Shown piece by piece: positions 1 through 6,967 of a stretch of DNA of 10,431 nucleotides. This stretch comes from JAZLIC01 sp045617225 (GTDB lineage: Bacteria; Bacillota; Clostridia; Monoglobales; Monoglobaceae), in the NCBI GenBank assembly GCA_045617225.1, contig JAZLIC010000047.1:1-10431 (forward strand). Reading direction: 5' to 3'. Numbering within the stretch: the first letter of the stretch is position 1; each line of letters begins with the position of its first letter. Below the pieces are notes generated by a model. That model searched no databases, was not told the DNA's origin, and saw nothing but the letters and a program-made list of their open reading frames with translations. The position numbers were made by a program, and so were the translations under genes.

Positions 1-379
1 CGATACGGATAGGTACGTTATGTGCCTTTGCCGCCTGTGCTACCGCCCTTACATTCTCCTCGCCGCCGATGTTGCCCGGATTTATACGCACCTTGTCAAC
101 CCCTCTGTCTATCGCCTCTAAGGCAAGGCGATAGTCAAAGTGAATATCCGCAACAAGGGGGATATGTATTTTATCTTTTATAACGGAAATTGCCTTCGCA
201 CTCTCTGTATCCGGCACAGAAACACGCACAATTTCGCACCCTGCCTTCTCTAAGTCCAGGATTTGTGAGACAGTTGCCTCTGTATCGGAGGTAGGCGTGT
301 TTGTCATTGATTGAACGGCAACACGATTTTCGCCGCCGATTGAAATATTACCTATTTTTATAACTTTTTTAAAGCTCAT
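1..379 (-). CDS. ispG: IspG, 4-hydroxy-3-methylbut-2-enyl diphosphate synthase (partial, 5' part only)
   Basis: This is the N-terminal 126 codons of IspG (GcpE); the rest lies beyond base 1. IspG is the Fe-S enzyme of the MEP isoprenoid pathway that reductively converts methylerythritol cyclodiphosphate to HMBPP in the cytoplasm. The reverse-strand translation starts MSFKKVIKIGNISIGG and shows the family's TIM-barrel motifs: QSMTNTPT near residue 23, GCEIVRVSVPD near 47, PLVADIHFDYRLA near 73 and KVRINPGNIGG near 94. The [4Fe-4S] cysteines belong to the C-terminal domain and are not visible. The ATG at 379 is supported by an AAGGAG ribosome binding site eight bases upstream. A promoter at 495-523 on the same strand gives a leader of about 110 bases, so the gene appears to start its own transcript, divergent from rdgB. 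The identification is secure; completeness cannot be judged. Confidence 0.95.
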   Translation of the reverse strand, partial: MSFKKVIKIGNISIGGENRVAVQSMTNTPTSDTEATVSQILDLEKAGCEIVRVSVPDTESAKAISVIKDKIHIPLVADIHFDYRLALEAIDRGVDKVRINPGNIGGEENVRAVAQAAKAHNVPIRI

Positions 380-442
380 AGTTGTTCTCCTTAACATAGG
401 GATTTCCCACACAGCGACTGCCGCTCACGTTCGGCAATCAAC

Positions 443-462
443 GGGCGACCACAGGGTCGCCC
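443..462. repeat. GGGCG...CGCCC palindromic repeat, copy 1
   Basis: Perfect inverted repeat: GGGCGACC, a four-base loop ACAG, then GGTCGCCC, followed by CTACA. It lies inside the predicted ispG 5' leader, between promoter and ribosome binding site, so the ispG mRNA would carry it as a hairpin. Next to it, TGCCG (419-423) and CGGCA (432-436) can form a second small hairpin. Four related palindromes occur elsewhere in the window, always between genes, so this is most likely a dispersed intergenic repeat rather than an ispG-specific signal. Confidence 0.8.
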
Positions 463-494
463 CTACAACAGGGAGCAGAAACTTATCTATACAT

Positions 495-523
495 ATCATA
501 ACATATCAAATTTAACTCGGCAA
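495..523 (-). promoter_or_regulatory. sigma-A-type promoter for ispG
   Basis: On the minus strand there is TTGCCG (523-518), a 17-base spacer, and TATGAT (500-495), preceded by TGT, which gives an extended -10. Spacing and hexamers fit the vegetative consensus well. Transcription would start near 488 and read into ispG. It is divergent from the rdgB promoter, with about 17 bases between the two -35 boxes. Confidence 0.75.
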
Positions 524-540
524 GGGTAAAATATTTAATA

Positions 541-569
541 TTGCCATACTGTACGATTTATGGTACAAT
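541..569 (+). promoter_or_regulatory. sigma-A-type promoter for rdgB (extended -10)
   Basis: TTGCCA (541-546), a 17-base spacer and TACAAT (564-569), with TGG directly before the -10 (extended -10). The start would be near 576, about 17 bases before the rdgB ATG. The possible upstream in-frame ATG at 560 sits just upstream of the -10 and would not be transcribed, which decides the rdgB start. CCATA (544-548) and TATGG (559-563) form a short inverted repeat over the spacer; it could be an operator, but the evidence is weak. Confidence 0.75.
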
Positions 570-592
570 ATTTGCAGAAAGGAGTGCTGTTT

Positions 593-1180
593 ATGCCGAA
601 AAAGTTTATTCTTGCAACAAAAAATAAAAATAAGGCGAGAGAGTTCAGTCAGATTTTGGGTGATGAATATGAGATTATTACCCGGGATGAAGCAGGTCTT
701 TCGGATGTAGAAGTCGTAGAGGACGGCCTCACCTTTGAAGAAAACGCCATCAAAAAGGCACGGGCTGTATATGCCGCATCAGGCATTCCTGTCATTGCCG
801 ATGACAGCGGCCTTTGCGTAACCGCATTAGGCGATGCACCCGGGGTTTACAGTGCTCGCTATGCAGGCAAGCACGGTGATGACGAAGCGAACTTAAACAA
901 AGTTTTAGCCGAGCTTGAAGGTAAGACGGACAGAAGTGCAAAATTTGTCTGCGCAATAGCGTTTGTGGAGGAGTACAGTGCAAAAACCTTTGTCGGCAGA
1001 TGTTACGGAGAGATTACCAAAGAGAAGAAGGGCGAAAACGGATTTGGTTATGACCCTGTATTCTATATAAAAGAATATAAAAAGACAATGGCAGAGCTTT
1101 CACCGGAGATAAAAAACAAAATAAGCCACAGAGCAAAAGCCTGCCTTGCCTTAAAAGAGGAACTTGATAAAACAGAGTAG
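593..1180 (+). CDS. rdgB: XTP/dITP diphosphatase (RdgB/HAM1 family)
   Basis: Nucleoside-triphosphate pyrophosphatase that hydrolyses XTP, ITP and dITP to the monophosphate and PPi, keeping deaminated purines out of DNA and RNA; cytosolic, Mg-dependent, normally a dimer. The 195-residue product has the family length and all main motifs: the substrate-binding TKNKNK at 9-14, the acidic metal site ADDSGL at 69-74 followed by APGVYSARYAG at 82-92, GENGFGYDPVF at 147-157, and SHRAKA at 178-183. The ATG at 593 follows an AAAGGAG ribosome binding site (578-584), whereas an in-frame ATG at 560 lies just upstream of the -10 box of the gene's own promoter and is rejected. The gene stands alone here, between divergent ispG and a long non-coding region. 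No intrinsic terminator with a U-run follows; a 13-base hairpin at 1207-1240 is the only candidate 3' structure. Nothing is missing or broken. Confidence 0.96.
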   Translation: MPKKFILATKNKNKAREFSQILGDEYEIITRDEAGLSDVEVVEDGLTFEENAIKKARAVYAASGIPVIADDSGLCVTALGDAPGVYSARYAGKHGDDEANLNKVLAELEGKTDRSAKFVCAIAFVEEYSAKTFVGRCYGEITKEKKGENGFGYDPVFYIKEYKKTMAELSPEIKNKISHRAKACLALKEELDKTE

Positions 1181-1206
1181 TTATATATATATAATAAGGA
1201 AGCTTT

Positions 1207-1240
1207 TGCATATTTTGCCATAACGGAGGCAAAAAATGCA
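1207..1240. other. Hairpin downstream of rdgB
   Basis: The inverted repeat TGCATATTTTGCC (1207-1219) and GGCAAAAAATGCA (1228-1240) pairs over 13 bases with one mismatch and an eight-base loop. It starts 27 bases after the rdgB stop. There is no U-run after it, so it is not a standard intrinsic terminator. It may protect the 3' end of the rdgB mRNA or be part of a repeat. Confidence 0.5.
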
Positions 1241-1262
1241 GAACCTGCTCTCCGACACAGGG

Positions 1263-1282
1263 GGGCGCCTTAGTGGTCGCCC
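1263..1282. repeat. GGGCG...CGCCC palindromic repeat, copy 2 (degenerate)
   Basis: GGGCGCC, loop TTAGT, then GGTCGCCC, followed by GAATAA. The arms pair with one bulged base. It belongs to the same family as the copies at 443, 4707, 6944 and 7158, and like copy 4 its right flank reads CGAAT rather than CTACA. Confidence 0.65.
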
Positions 1283-1339
1283 GAATAACAGTAAAAGGTA
1301 TATAATAAAGGGGAAAAGAAAGAAATTTTGCGAAATCCC

Positions 1340-1368
1340 TTGACAGAATGGAAATTAAGTTGTAGAAT
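1340..1368 (+). promoter_or_regulatory. Upstream promoter of the S-layer gene (P1)
   Basis: TTGACA (1340-1345), a 17-base spacer and TAGAAT (1363-1368): perfect -35, five of six in the -10, ideal spacing. No reading frame of note follows before 1624, so it most likely drives the S-layer gene with a leader of about 250 bases, in tandem with the promoter at 1481-1510. Confidence 0.65.
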
Positions 1369-1423
1369 AGGGTAACCGATAAGACTATATAAAATTTGTA
1401 CTAAAATTGCTCATAAGCATATC

Positions 1424-1453
1424 TAACAATACAAGAATTTGTTTAGATTGTTA
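1424..1453. promoter_or_regulatory. Operator-like inverted repeat between the two S-layer promoters
   Basis: TAACAAT (1424-1430) and ATTGTTA (1447-1453) are perfect inverted arms with a 16-base centre, inside which ACAA/TTGT pair again. The site lies 27 bases upstream of the P2 -35 box, in AT-rich DNA. It could bind a dimeric regulator; chance similarity in AT-rich sequence cannot be excluded. Confidence 0.3.
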
Positions 1454-1480
1454 CAAATGTGTTAATTTTAAAAAATTTTA

Positions 1481-1510
1481 TTGACATCTGCGGTCTTTCG
1501 GTGTTATAAT
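1481..1510 (+). promoter_or_regulatory. Main promoter of the S-layer gene (P2)
   Basis: Both hexamers match the sigma-A consensus exactly: TTGACA (1481-1486) and TATAAT (1505-1510), with an 18-base spacer. Transcription should start near 1517 and give a leader of about 107 bases. In that leader GATTGCA (1559-1565) and TGCAATC (1571-1577) form a seven-pair hairpin with a five-base loop, and AAGGAGG (1609-1615) is the ribosome binding site. The sequence AATTTGTACTAA at the transcription start (1508-1519) is also present upstream at 1393-1404. Confidence 0.85.
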
Positions 1511-1623
1511 TTGTACTAAGTTGGAAGGGTTATGCGGGAAACTTGACCGACTGAGCGAGATTGCAGGCATTGCAATCGTGAATTTGAAAAAAATTAAATT
1601 TTATATTTAAGGAGGATTTGAGA

Positions 1624-4600
1624 ATGAAAAATCTCAAAAAAGTAATTGCTTTAGTAGCAGTTTTCGCTATGATGGTTAGTACAGTTGCTTTCGCGGCTAC
1701 ATTCAGTGATGTACCGGAAACATCTAACTACTATGAAGCGATTGAAACATTGAACAAGCTTGGTATCATCACCGGTGACCCGGCAGATGAGAACGGCGTT
1801 GCAGCTTTCAGACCTGAAGATACAATCACAAGAGCTGAAGTTGCTGCAATCGTATGCAGAATGCAGGGCGCAAATAACTTGTCCGAGCAGGCAACCGTCT
1901 TTGAAGACGTTCCCGCAACTCATTGGGCATCAGGTTATGTTGCAAGTGCACAGGGTATGGGTATCATCAACGGTTATGGTGATGGTAACTTTGGTCCTGA
2001 GGATCCGGTTCTTTATGAGCAGGCAGTTAAGATGATGATGGAAACACTTGGTTATAAGCCTTTCGCAGATGAGAATGGCGGTTACCCAACAGGTTACCTC
2101 ACAGCTGCTCAGAGATACGATGTACTTGAAGGCGTTGTTGGCGCAAGCGTTGGTGTTGCTGCTCCAAGAGGCGTTGTTGCACAGCTCGCTTACAATGCAA
2201 TCGACACACCTTTAATGGACAGATATCAGTACGGTGACGAAGCTTCTTACATCATCTATGATGGAACAAGCAACAACTACAAGAGACAGACATTGCTCAG
2301 CCGTGACCTTAAGATTTCTAAGCTCCGTGGTCAGGTTATCGCAAACACTATCACTGATTTAAGAGATGGCGCTGTTGATATCGACACAGAAGCTGATTCT
2401 AAGATTACATTGTACATCACAGACAACTATGACAATGATTGCAATGGTAAGTATGAAATCTATGATGTAGAAGAATTCTACACAGCAGGTCTTGATGTTG
2501 ATAAGTTCCTCGGCTACACTGTAAACGTATATGTTAAGGAAGCAGACGGTAACGATGACGCTTCTCTCGTATCTATTACAGAAGCTACAGGTAAGAACAA
2601 GACTGTTGAATTCAACATTTCTGACTATGATGAATTAGACGGCAGCAACATCAAGTATAAGAAGAACGCTTCTGACAGAACATCTACAAAGATTTCTGTT
2701 GAGCCGGGCGCAATTATCGTATACAACGGCGTAACATATGCAGGTGCATTTGGCGATATGTTCGGTGGTTTGATTGAGAAGAACAGCGCTTACAGCGGTA
2801 AGGTTGTAGCTCTTGATGCAAACGAAACAACAGGTTATGAGATATTCTTCGTAGAAATCGCTGCAACAGGTGTTGTTGACGAAGTTAACACAAGAGGTGT
2901 CCTCACATTCAAGAACGAAGTTGGTCAGAGAACATACGGCAACGTTGTTGACAAGATTGACTTTGAAACAGATGATACTGATTCAATCATCACTATCACA
3001 AAGGATGGCGAACCTTTCGATTACACAGAGCTCAAAGAATGGGATGTTGTAACAATCATCTACAATGACGCTCAGGAAGGCGTATATGATATCCGCGTAC
3101 TTGGTGACAGTGCTATCACAGGCAAGATTGAGTCTGTAGGTTCTTCAGACACATCTGCTACAGGCAGTGAGTACACAATTGGCGGCGAAGACTATGATGC
3201 AGCTGTTGGTTACTACAGCAATGCTTCATTAAAGGCAGGCGCTGCAGGTACATTCTATATTGATGAATTTGGTAAGTTGGTTGCTTATGACAAGAATAAG
3301 ACAGCAGAAGGTCAGTCATCTTCATCTGACAAGTATGCTTACATTCTTGCAGGCACAACAGAAGCAGGTACATGGGACGATGTAGAAGCTACAATCCAGT
3401 TCCTTGACAAAGACGGTAACGTTTACCAGACACACTTTGCTTCAACTTTGACAATTGAGAACGCTTGGTACAGCGGCGCACTCCGTGCTTTGTATCCTGA
3501 ACTTACAGAAGAAGATTGCGACCTCAAGTTCAAGATTGCTGATGACGACGATTCAGCTAATGTTGATGCAGTTGTAGATGCACTTGTTGGTCAGTTGGTA
3601 ACATACAGCCTCTCAAGCTCAAATGAGTTTAAGACAATCACACTTCCTGTTCCGGAAGCTGCTGACAATTCAGAGTCAACACTTTCTTACAATGGCACAG
3701 GCGTACAGAGTGATGTATATGATGAAGAAGATATGGATCTCGGTAGCTTAACACTTACTGAGGATACAAAGGTATTCTTCATCAACGGTGAAGTTGGTAC
3801 AACTATCACAATCGGTGAAGAAGCTGACGAAGAAGAATCAGTAGTTGGCGCAATCAGCGACCTCGGTGGCGAGAGATACACATATGTTGCATATGATGTA
3901 GACGATGATGACGTTCCTGCTGCACTCGTTATCTTCAACGAAACAGTTGGTACACCTTCATCTTCAGGTATCGCTTATGTAATCAGTGTTGGTAAGGCTA
4001 ACGTTGATGACGAGAGCGTATACTCAGTTAAGTACTATCAGGGCGGCGAAATCAAGCAGGCTTATACAGATGATGATGACTTCAACGACTTTGATGAGAA
4101 TGTAGTTCCGGGCTCTATCTTCAAGTTCGGTCTCCAGAACGGTAAGATTTCTACAATCAAGCCTTACCTCACATTCGACGGTACTGTAAGAAACAAGATT
4201 AAGTATAGCACAGGAGAGGATGGTGAACCTAATGTTGATGGTTTCTTCGCTCCTTCATCAAGCAAGGAAAAGACATACTTCGGTGCTGTTGTTGACAAGT
4301 CAGGTTCTAAGGTAACTGTTCTTACTGATGATGGTGAGAAGAAGTTCAACCTTGGTAAGGGTGCTATTCAGTACTACGCATATGATCCGGCTATGTCTAA
4401 GAACAACAAGCTTGCTCTTGGTTCATCCGGTGATATCGTAAGACCTGATGAAGACCTCGTAAATCCGGGTTCAATAGTATATGATGGCAGCAAAGCAAGC
4501 GCAAGCATTCTTGCTGTAACACCTGCATATGGTATGCTCGACTATGTATTCATCAGAGAATATGACGGCGACGTAGTAGAAGTTGTTGTATACCTCGCTT

Positions 4601-4641
4601 ATGAGTACAAGGGCTACGATGTAAGAGAAATTCTTGAATAA
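1624..4641 (+). CDS. S-layer-type surface protein with three N-terminal SLH domains
   Basis: Secreted cell-wall protein of 1005 residues, probably the main S-layer protein or a close relative. Residues 1-24 are a signal peptide: basic start MKNLKK, a hydrophobic core, and AFA before the likely cut. Three SLH domains follow at about 27-82, 93-145 and 147-198; such domains hold proteins on pyruvylated secondary wall polysaccharide. Only the first has the intact ITRAE motif (68-72); in the second and third the position reads LYEQ and PRGV. The rest, about 800 residues, is acidic, Thr/Ser/Gly-rich and beta-strand-like, with loosely repeated GxVxxV...GxxxxY stretches and three DDDD runs (near 638, 759 and 816). 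I do not recognise a catalytic domain there. The ATG at 1624 is preferred over TTG at 1618 because AAGGAGG lies eight bases before it and only two before the TTG. Two promoters, a long leader, tandem stops TAA TAG and a strong terminator suggest high, monocistronic expression. Confidence 0.9.
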   Translation: MKNLKKVIALVAVFAMMVSTVAFAATFSDVPETSNYYEAIETLNKLGIITGDPADENGVAAFRPEDTITRAEVAAIVCRMQGANNLSEQATVFEDVPATHWASGYVASAQGMGIINGYGDGNFGPEDPVLYEQAVKMMMETLGYKPFADENGGYPTGYLTAAQRYDVLEGVVGASVGVAAPRGVVAQLAYNAIDTPLMDRYQYGDEASYIIYDGTSNNYKRQTLLSRDLKISKLRGQVIANTITDLRDGAVDIDTEADSKITLYITDNYDNDCNGKYEIYDVEEFYTAGLDVDKFLGYTVNVYVKEADGNDDASLVSITEATGKNKTVEFNISDYDELDGSNIKYKKNASDRTSTKISVEPGAIIVYNGVTYAGAFGDMFGGLIEKNSAYSGKVVALDANETTGYEIFFVEIAATGVVDEVNTRGVLTFKNEVGQRTYGNVVDKIDFETDDTDSIITITKDGEPFDYTELKEWDVVTIIYNDAQEGVYDIRVLGDSAITGKIESVGSSDTSATGSEYTIGGEDYDAAVGYYSNASLKAGAAGTFYIDEFGKLVAYDKNKTAEGQSSSSDKYAYILAGTTEAGTWDDVEATIQFLDKDGNVYQTHFASTLTIENAWYSGALRALYPELTEEDCDLKFKIADDDDSANVDAVVDALVGQLVTYSLSSSNEFKTITLPVPEAADNSESTLSYNGTGVQSDVYDEEDMDLGSLTLTEDTKVFFINGEVGTTITIGEEADEEESVVGAISDLGGERYTYVAYDVDDDDVPAALVIFNETVGTPSSSGIAYVISVGKANVDDESVYSVKYYQGGEIKQAYTDDDDFNDFDENVVPGSIFKFGLQNGKISTIKPYLTFDGTVRNKIKYSTGEDGEPNVDGFFAPSSSKEKTYFGAVVDKSGSKVTVLTDDGEKKFNLGKGAIQYYAYDPAMSKNNKLALGSSGDIVRPDEDLVNPGSIVYDGSKASASILAVTPAYGMLDYVFIREYDGDVVEVVVYLAYEYKGYDVREILE

Positions 4642-4656
4642 TAGTTGTCAATGATA

Positions 4657-4686
4657 TAAAAAAGAGACCTTCGGGTCTCTTTTTTT
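4657..4686 (+). terminator. Intrinsic terminator of the S-layer gene
   Basis: AGAGACC (4663-4669), tetraloop TTCG, GGTCTCT (4674-4680) and a run of T residues to 4686; preceding A residues extend the stem against the T-run. It begins 15 bases after the first stop codon. This is a very stable UUCG-capped terminator and should separate the S-layer transcript from rplM-rpsI. Confidence 0.95.
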
Positions 4687-4706
4687 GCGTGTTTTTCGGC
4701 GAAAAC

Positions 4707-4728
4707 GGGCGCCCACACAGGGCCGCCC
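4707..4728. repeat. GGGCG...CGCCC palindromic repeat, copy 3
   Basis: GGGCGCCC (4707-4714), loop ACACAG, GGCCGCCC (4721-4728); one mismatch in eight pairs. It lies between the S-layer terminator and the rplM promoter, so it is probably poorly transcribed. Both flanks here are of the CGGGCG/CGCCCG type. Confidence 0.75.
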
Positions 4729-4833
4729 GAACAAAAAATTGTATTTTGCAAACGAGATACAGGGAGTATAAGAGAGAAAACAAGAGGAAACAAGAGATTG
4801 AAATATACTAAATTAAAAAATTGAAAAAAACAC

Positions 4834-4862
4834 TTGACAATGCATAAAAAAGGTATTATAAT
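4834..4862 (+). promoter_or_regulatory. Consensus promoter of rplM-rpsI
   Basis: TTGACA (4834-4839), 17-base spacer, TATAAT (4857-4862): a full sigma-A consensus promoter, as expected for ribosomal protein genes. Transcription would start near 4869, giving a leader of about 66 bases. Confidence 0.9.
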
Positions 4863-4892
4863 AACAAGGCGTCCCAAAAAAGGGATTATAAT
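4846..4892 (+). repeat. Duplicated -10 region in the rplM promoter/leader
   Basis: The 17-base sequence AAAAAAGGTATTATAAT at 4846-4862 is repeated at 4876-4892 with one change (GGGATT), a 30-base period. The first copy carries the -10 of the consensus promoter. The second also contains TATAAT but has no -35 match 17 bases upstream (ACAAGG), and lies in the transcribed leader, where CCC/GGG around AAAAAA could form a small hairpin. L13 leader RNAs are known in Firmicutes; whether this short leader is one I cannot tell. Confidence 0.6.
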
Positions 4893-4934
4893 TTTGCAAA
4901 TAATTAACTTAATATATAAGGAGGTAGACATATC

Positions 4935-5381
4935 ATGTCAAACAATAGTTCATCTTATATGGAAAAGCCAAACCAAGTTGAAAAGAAATGGTATATCATT
5001 GACGCTGCCGGTAAGCCGCTTGGTCGTGTTGCCGCTGTTGCTGCAACAATCCTTCGCGGAAAGCACCGTCCTGAGTATACTCCGGGTGTAGACTGTGGCG
5101 ATTATGTAATCGTTATCAACGCAAAGGACGCTGTACTTACAGGTAACAAGCTTTTGCAGAAGAAGTGGTACAGACACACAGGCTATATCGGTCACTTGAA
5201 GGAAGTTTCATATAAAGAATTGATGGAAAAGAAGCCTGAAAAAGCAATGGAGCTCGCAATAAGCGGAATGATTCCACACAACAGTTTAGGCGAAAAGGAA
5301 CTTAAAAAGCTTAAGATTTACAGAGATGCTGAACACAATCACGCCGCTCAGAAACCTATTGAGTGGAACGGTGAAATCTAA
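4935..5381 (+). CDS. rplM: 50S ribosomal protein L13
   Basis: L13 is an early-assembling protein of the large ribosomal subunit. The 148-residue product matches the family throughout: KKWYIIDAAGKPLGRVA at 17-33, the RGKHRPEYTPGVDCGDYVIVI region at 41-61, LTGNKL at 68-73, KKWYRHTGYIGHL at 76-88 and the signature MIPHNSLGEKELKKLKIY at 112-129. The ATG at 4935 is ten bases after a GGAGG site (4920-4924); an in-frame ATG at 4959 would remove eight residues but has no comparable site. It heads a two-gene operon: rpsI begins 17 bases after the stop, the classical L13-S9 pair. Expression is expected from the consensus promoter at 4834-4862, and the UTR between contains a duplicated -10-like sequence. 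Confidence 0.98.
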   Translation: MSNNSSSYMEKPNQVEKKWYIIDAAGKPLGRVAAVAATILRGKHRPEYTPGVDCGDYVIVINAKDAVLTGNKLLQKKWYRHTGYIGHLKEVSYKELMEKKPEKAMELAISGMIPHNSLGEKELKKLKIYRDAEHNHAAQKPIEWNGEI

Positions 5382-5398
5382 GAAGGGGGAACAGGATA

Positions 5399-5794
5399 AT
5401 GGCAAAAACTGCACAGTATTACGGTACAGGTAGAAGAAAAAAGTCTGTTGCCAGAGTTAGATTAGTAACCGGCAGCGGTAAAATTGTTATAAACAAGAGA
5501 GATATTGACGATTATTTCGGTCTTGAAACATTAAAGGTTGTTGTAAGACAGCCCCTTGCAGTTACTAAGACAGAGGGTAAGTTCGATGTTTTGGTAAATG
5601 TAAGCGGTGGTGGCTTCACAGGTCAGGCAGGTGCAATCCGTCACGGTATCGCACGTGCGCTTTTAGAGGTTGATGAGGCGTTCCGTCCGCTCTTAAAGGC
5701 AGAAGGTTACTTAACTCGTGACCCAAGAATGAAGGAAAGAAAGAAGTACGGCCTCAAAGCCGCACGTCGTGCACCACAGTTCTCGAAACGTTAA
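5399..5794 (+). CDS. rpsI: 30S ribosomal protein S9
   Basis: S9 belongs to the head of the small subunit; its C-terminal tail reaches the P-site tRNA. The 131-residue product has the family length and features: GTGRRKKSVARVRL near the N-terminus, GGGFTGQAGAIRHGIARAL in the middle, and the basic C-terminus KKYGLKAARRAPQFSKR ending in the conserved SKR. It is the second gene of the rplM-rpsI operon, with a purine-rich GAAGGGGG site before the ATG. An intrinsic terminator follows 22 bases after the stop. No anomalies. Confidence 0.98.
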   Translation: MAKTAQYYGTGRRKKSVARVRLVTGSGKIVINKRDIDDYFGLETLKVVVRQPLAVTKTEGKFDVLVNVSGGGFTGQAGAIRHGIARALLEVDEAFRPLLKAEGYLTRDPRMKERKKYGLKAARRAPQFSKR

Positions 5795-5816
5795 AAATTT
5801 ATTTGGAAATGCTCAA

Positions 5817-5853
5817 AAATCCCGAAGGTATACATCTTCGGGATTTATTTTTT
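5817..5853. terminator. Bidirectional intrinsic terminator between rpsI and the ykvI-like gene
   Basis: AAATCCCGAAG (5817-5827), eight-base loop, CTTCGGGATTT (5836-5846): eleven perfect pairs. On the plus strand it is followed by ATTTTTT and ends rpsI; on the minus strand it is followed by further T residues (GGATTTTTGAG) and can end the convergent gene. The stop codon of the minus-strand gene (5845-5847) overlaps the stem. Confidence 0.93.
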
Positions 5854-6867
5854 CCCTTTTAAAATTAAAAAGGACATCCAGAATACGCCAAGTATTCCGA
5901 AAAAGCCGTAAATGTATTTAATAAGCCTTCCGAAGCCTATCAGCGAAAACGGAACGGCAACCATTATAAGGATAAATGATGCAAATGCTCTGCCTTTAAT
6001 AGTTTTAATTTTAAAATATGATATTATTCCGAAGCCTTGCGAAATTGCGGTTGTGCAGATGGCGGAAATAAGCACCGCACCGTAAAGAGCTTCTGCGGTT
6101 TTTCCGCATACCTTTGCTAAAGAAAACATAGGGATATTGCTGTACCAAAGCTTATCAAAATAAATGTTATTTGCCTGTTGTATTATCATTATTAAAACGC
6201 CTAAAATTATTCCGCCTATCCATGCACCTTTTATAATGTCCCCTTTGTTTGCGTCCTTTGCAAGCGGCACAAGTACCGAAGGGACGGTTAAAGTATTATA
6301 GCTTACGTAGCAGGCGGCGCTGAACAGGATATTTTCTCGCAGAGTTTGCAAAAACAAAAGGCGGAAGGTTGTTTCCTCCTTAAAAACTGCGGCAGTAATA
6401 CAGATATATAAAATCCCCACTATCATAACCGGGACAAGAAAAGAATTGATTAAGACCAGACCTTTTATATCAAAGATAAATACCAAAAAGCAGATAATCG
6501 CCATAAACAATATGCCGAAAATTTTGGGCATATTAAACGCCTCGGCAAAAAAGGAGCCGCTGCCTGCAAGCATAACAAAAAAGCCGCAGAACATATATAT
6601 AATAAATAAAAAAAGGAAAAGCCCTTTAAACTTCGGCGTCACGGAGGAAAGATAAGCGTCAAGGGTAAATACTTTCAGAGTGGTTGCGCGTTTTAAAACT
6701 ATATGGGCAACCATAACAAAAAGAAAGGTCGCAAAAACCACCCCGGAAAGACGGTCACCGTGAGGAAAATTAAAATATTCCAGAATTTCTCTGCCGGAAG
6801 CAAAGCCGGCACCGATTACAATACCTATATAAACCAAAGCGAGCGATAGGGATTTTTTAATTTTCAT
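5845..6867 (-). CDS. YkvI-family membrane protein (APC superfamily, probable transporter)
   Basis: Integral membrane protein of 340 residues resembling Bacillus YkvI (COG3949), of unknown substrate. About ten membrane segments can be read, near residues 7-25, 40-58, 82-104, 116-134, 137-160, 179-201, 214-232, 258-282, 294-312 and 316-336, consistent with the 5+5 LeuT-like fold of the APC superfamily. The first segment contains the family's broken-helix motif GAGFASG (19-25) followed by REI, where small substrates or ions bind in related carriers. The ATG at 6867 has a strong AGGAGGTGA site upstream. The gene is alone on the minus strand between two ribosomal protein blocks, convergent with rpsI and sharing its terminator; its stop codon lies inside the terminator stem. 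I see no convincing promoter directly upstream. Context gives no hint of the substrate. Family assignment is fairly sure; transport function is inferred. Confidence 0.8.
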   Translation of the reverse strand: MKIKKSLSLALVYIGIVIGAGFASGREILEYFNFPHGDRLSGVVFATFLFVMVAHIVLKRATTLKVFTLDAYLSSVTPKFKGLFLFLFIIYMFCGFFVMLAGSGSFFAEAFNMPKIFGILFMAIICFLVFIFDIKGLVLINSFLVPVMIVGILYICITAAVFKEETTFRLLFLQTLRENILFSAACYVSYNTLTVPSVLVPLAKDANKGDIIKGAWIGGIILGVLIMIIQQANNIYFDKLWYSNIPMFSLAKVCGKTAEALYGAVLISAICTTAISQGFGIISYFKIKTIKGRAFASFILIMVAVPFSLIGFGRLIKYIYGFFGILGVFWMSFLILKGKK

Positions 6868-6943
6868 AACGGTTCACCTCCTGCGCCTTACGAAAATTTA
6901 AAACGTCTGCTTTGAAACAAATTTTTGCCGTATTACGCCGTAG

Positions 6944-6962
6944 GGGCGGTCATCGGCCGCCC
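6944..6962. repeat. GGGCG...CGCCC palindromic repeat, copy 4
   Basis: GGGCGGTC (6944-6951), loop ATC, GGCCGCCC (6955-6962), with one G-U pair. The left flank reads GTAG and the right GAATA, so the copy is inverted relative to copy 1 and copy 5, whose CTACA flank is on the right. Confidence 0.75.
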
Positions 6963-6967
6963 GAATA

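Noticed and set aside
560..592. In-frame upstream ATG that would extend RdgB by 11 residues
   Set aside because: It lies just upstream of the -10 box of the gene's own promoter and would not be transcribed; the ATG at 593 has a good ribosome binding site and gives the normal family N-terminus.
1618..1623. TTG start for the S-layer protein
   Set aside because: Only two bases after the GGAGG site; the ATG at 1624 has the proper spacing and begins a typical signal peptide.
4614..4931. Minus-strand 105-residue open frame over the S-layer terminator and the rplM promoter
   Set aside because: It covers a terminator, a repeat and a consensus promoter, has no ribosome binding site worth noting and resembles no family.
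6868..6940. Promoter for the YkvI-like gene on the minus strand
   Set aside because: Candidate hexamers (TTGTTT and TAAATT) are only 14 bases apart and poor; not reported as a feature.
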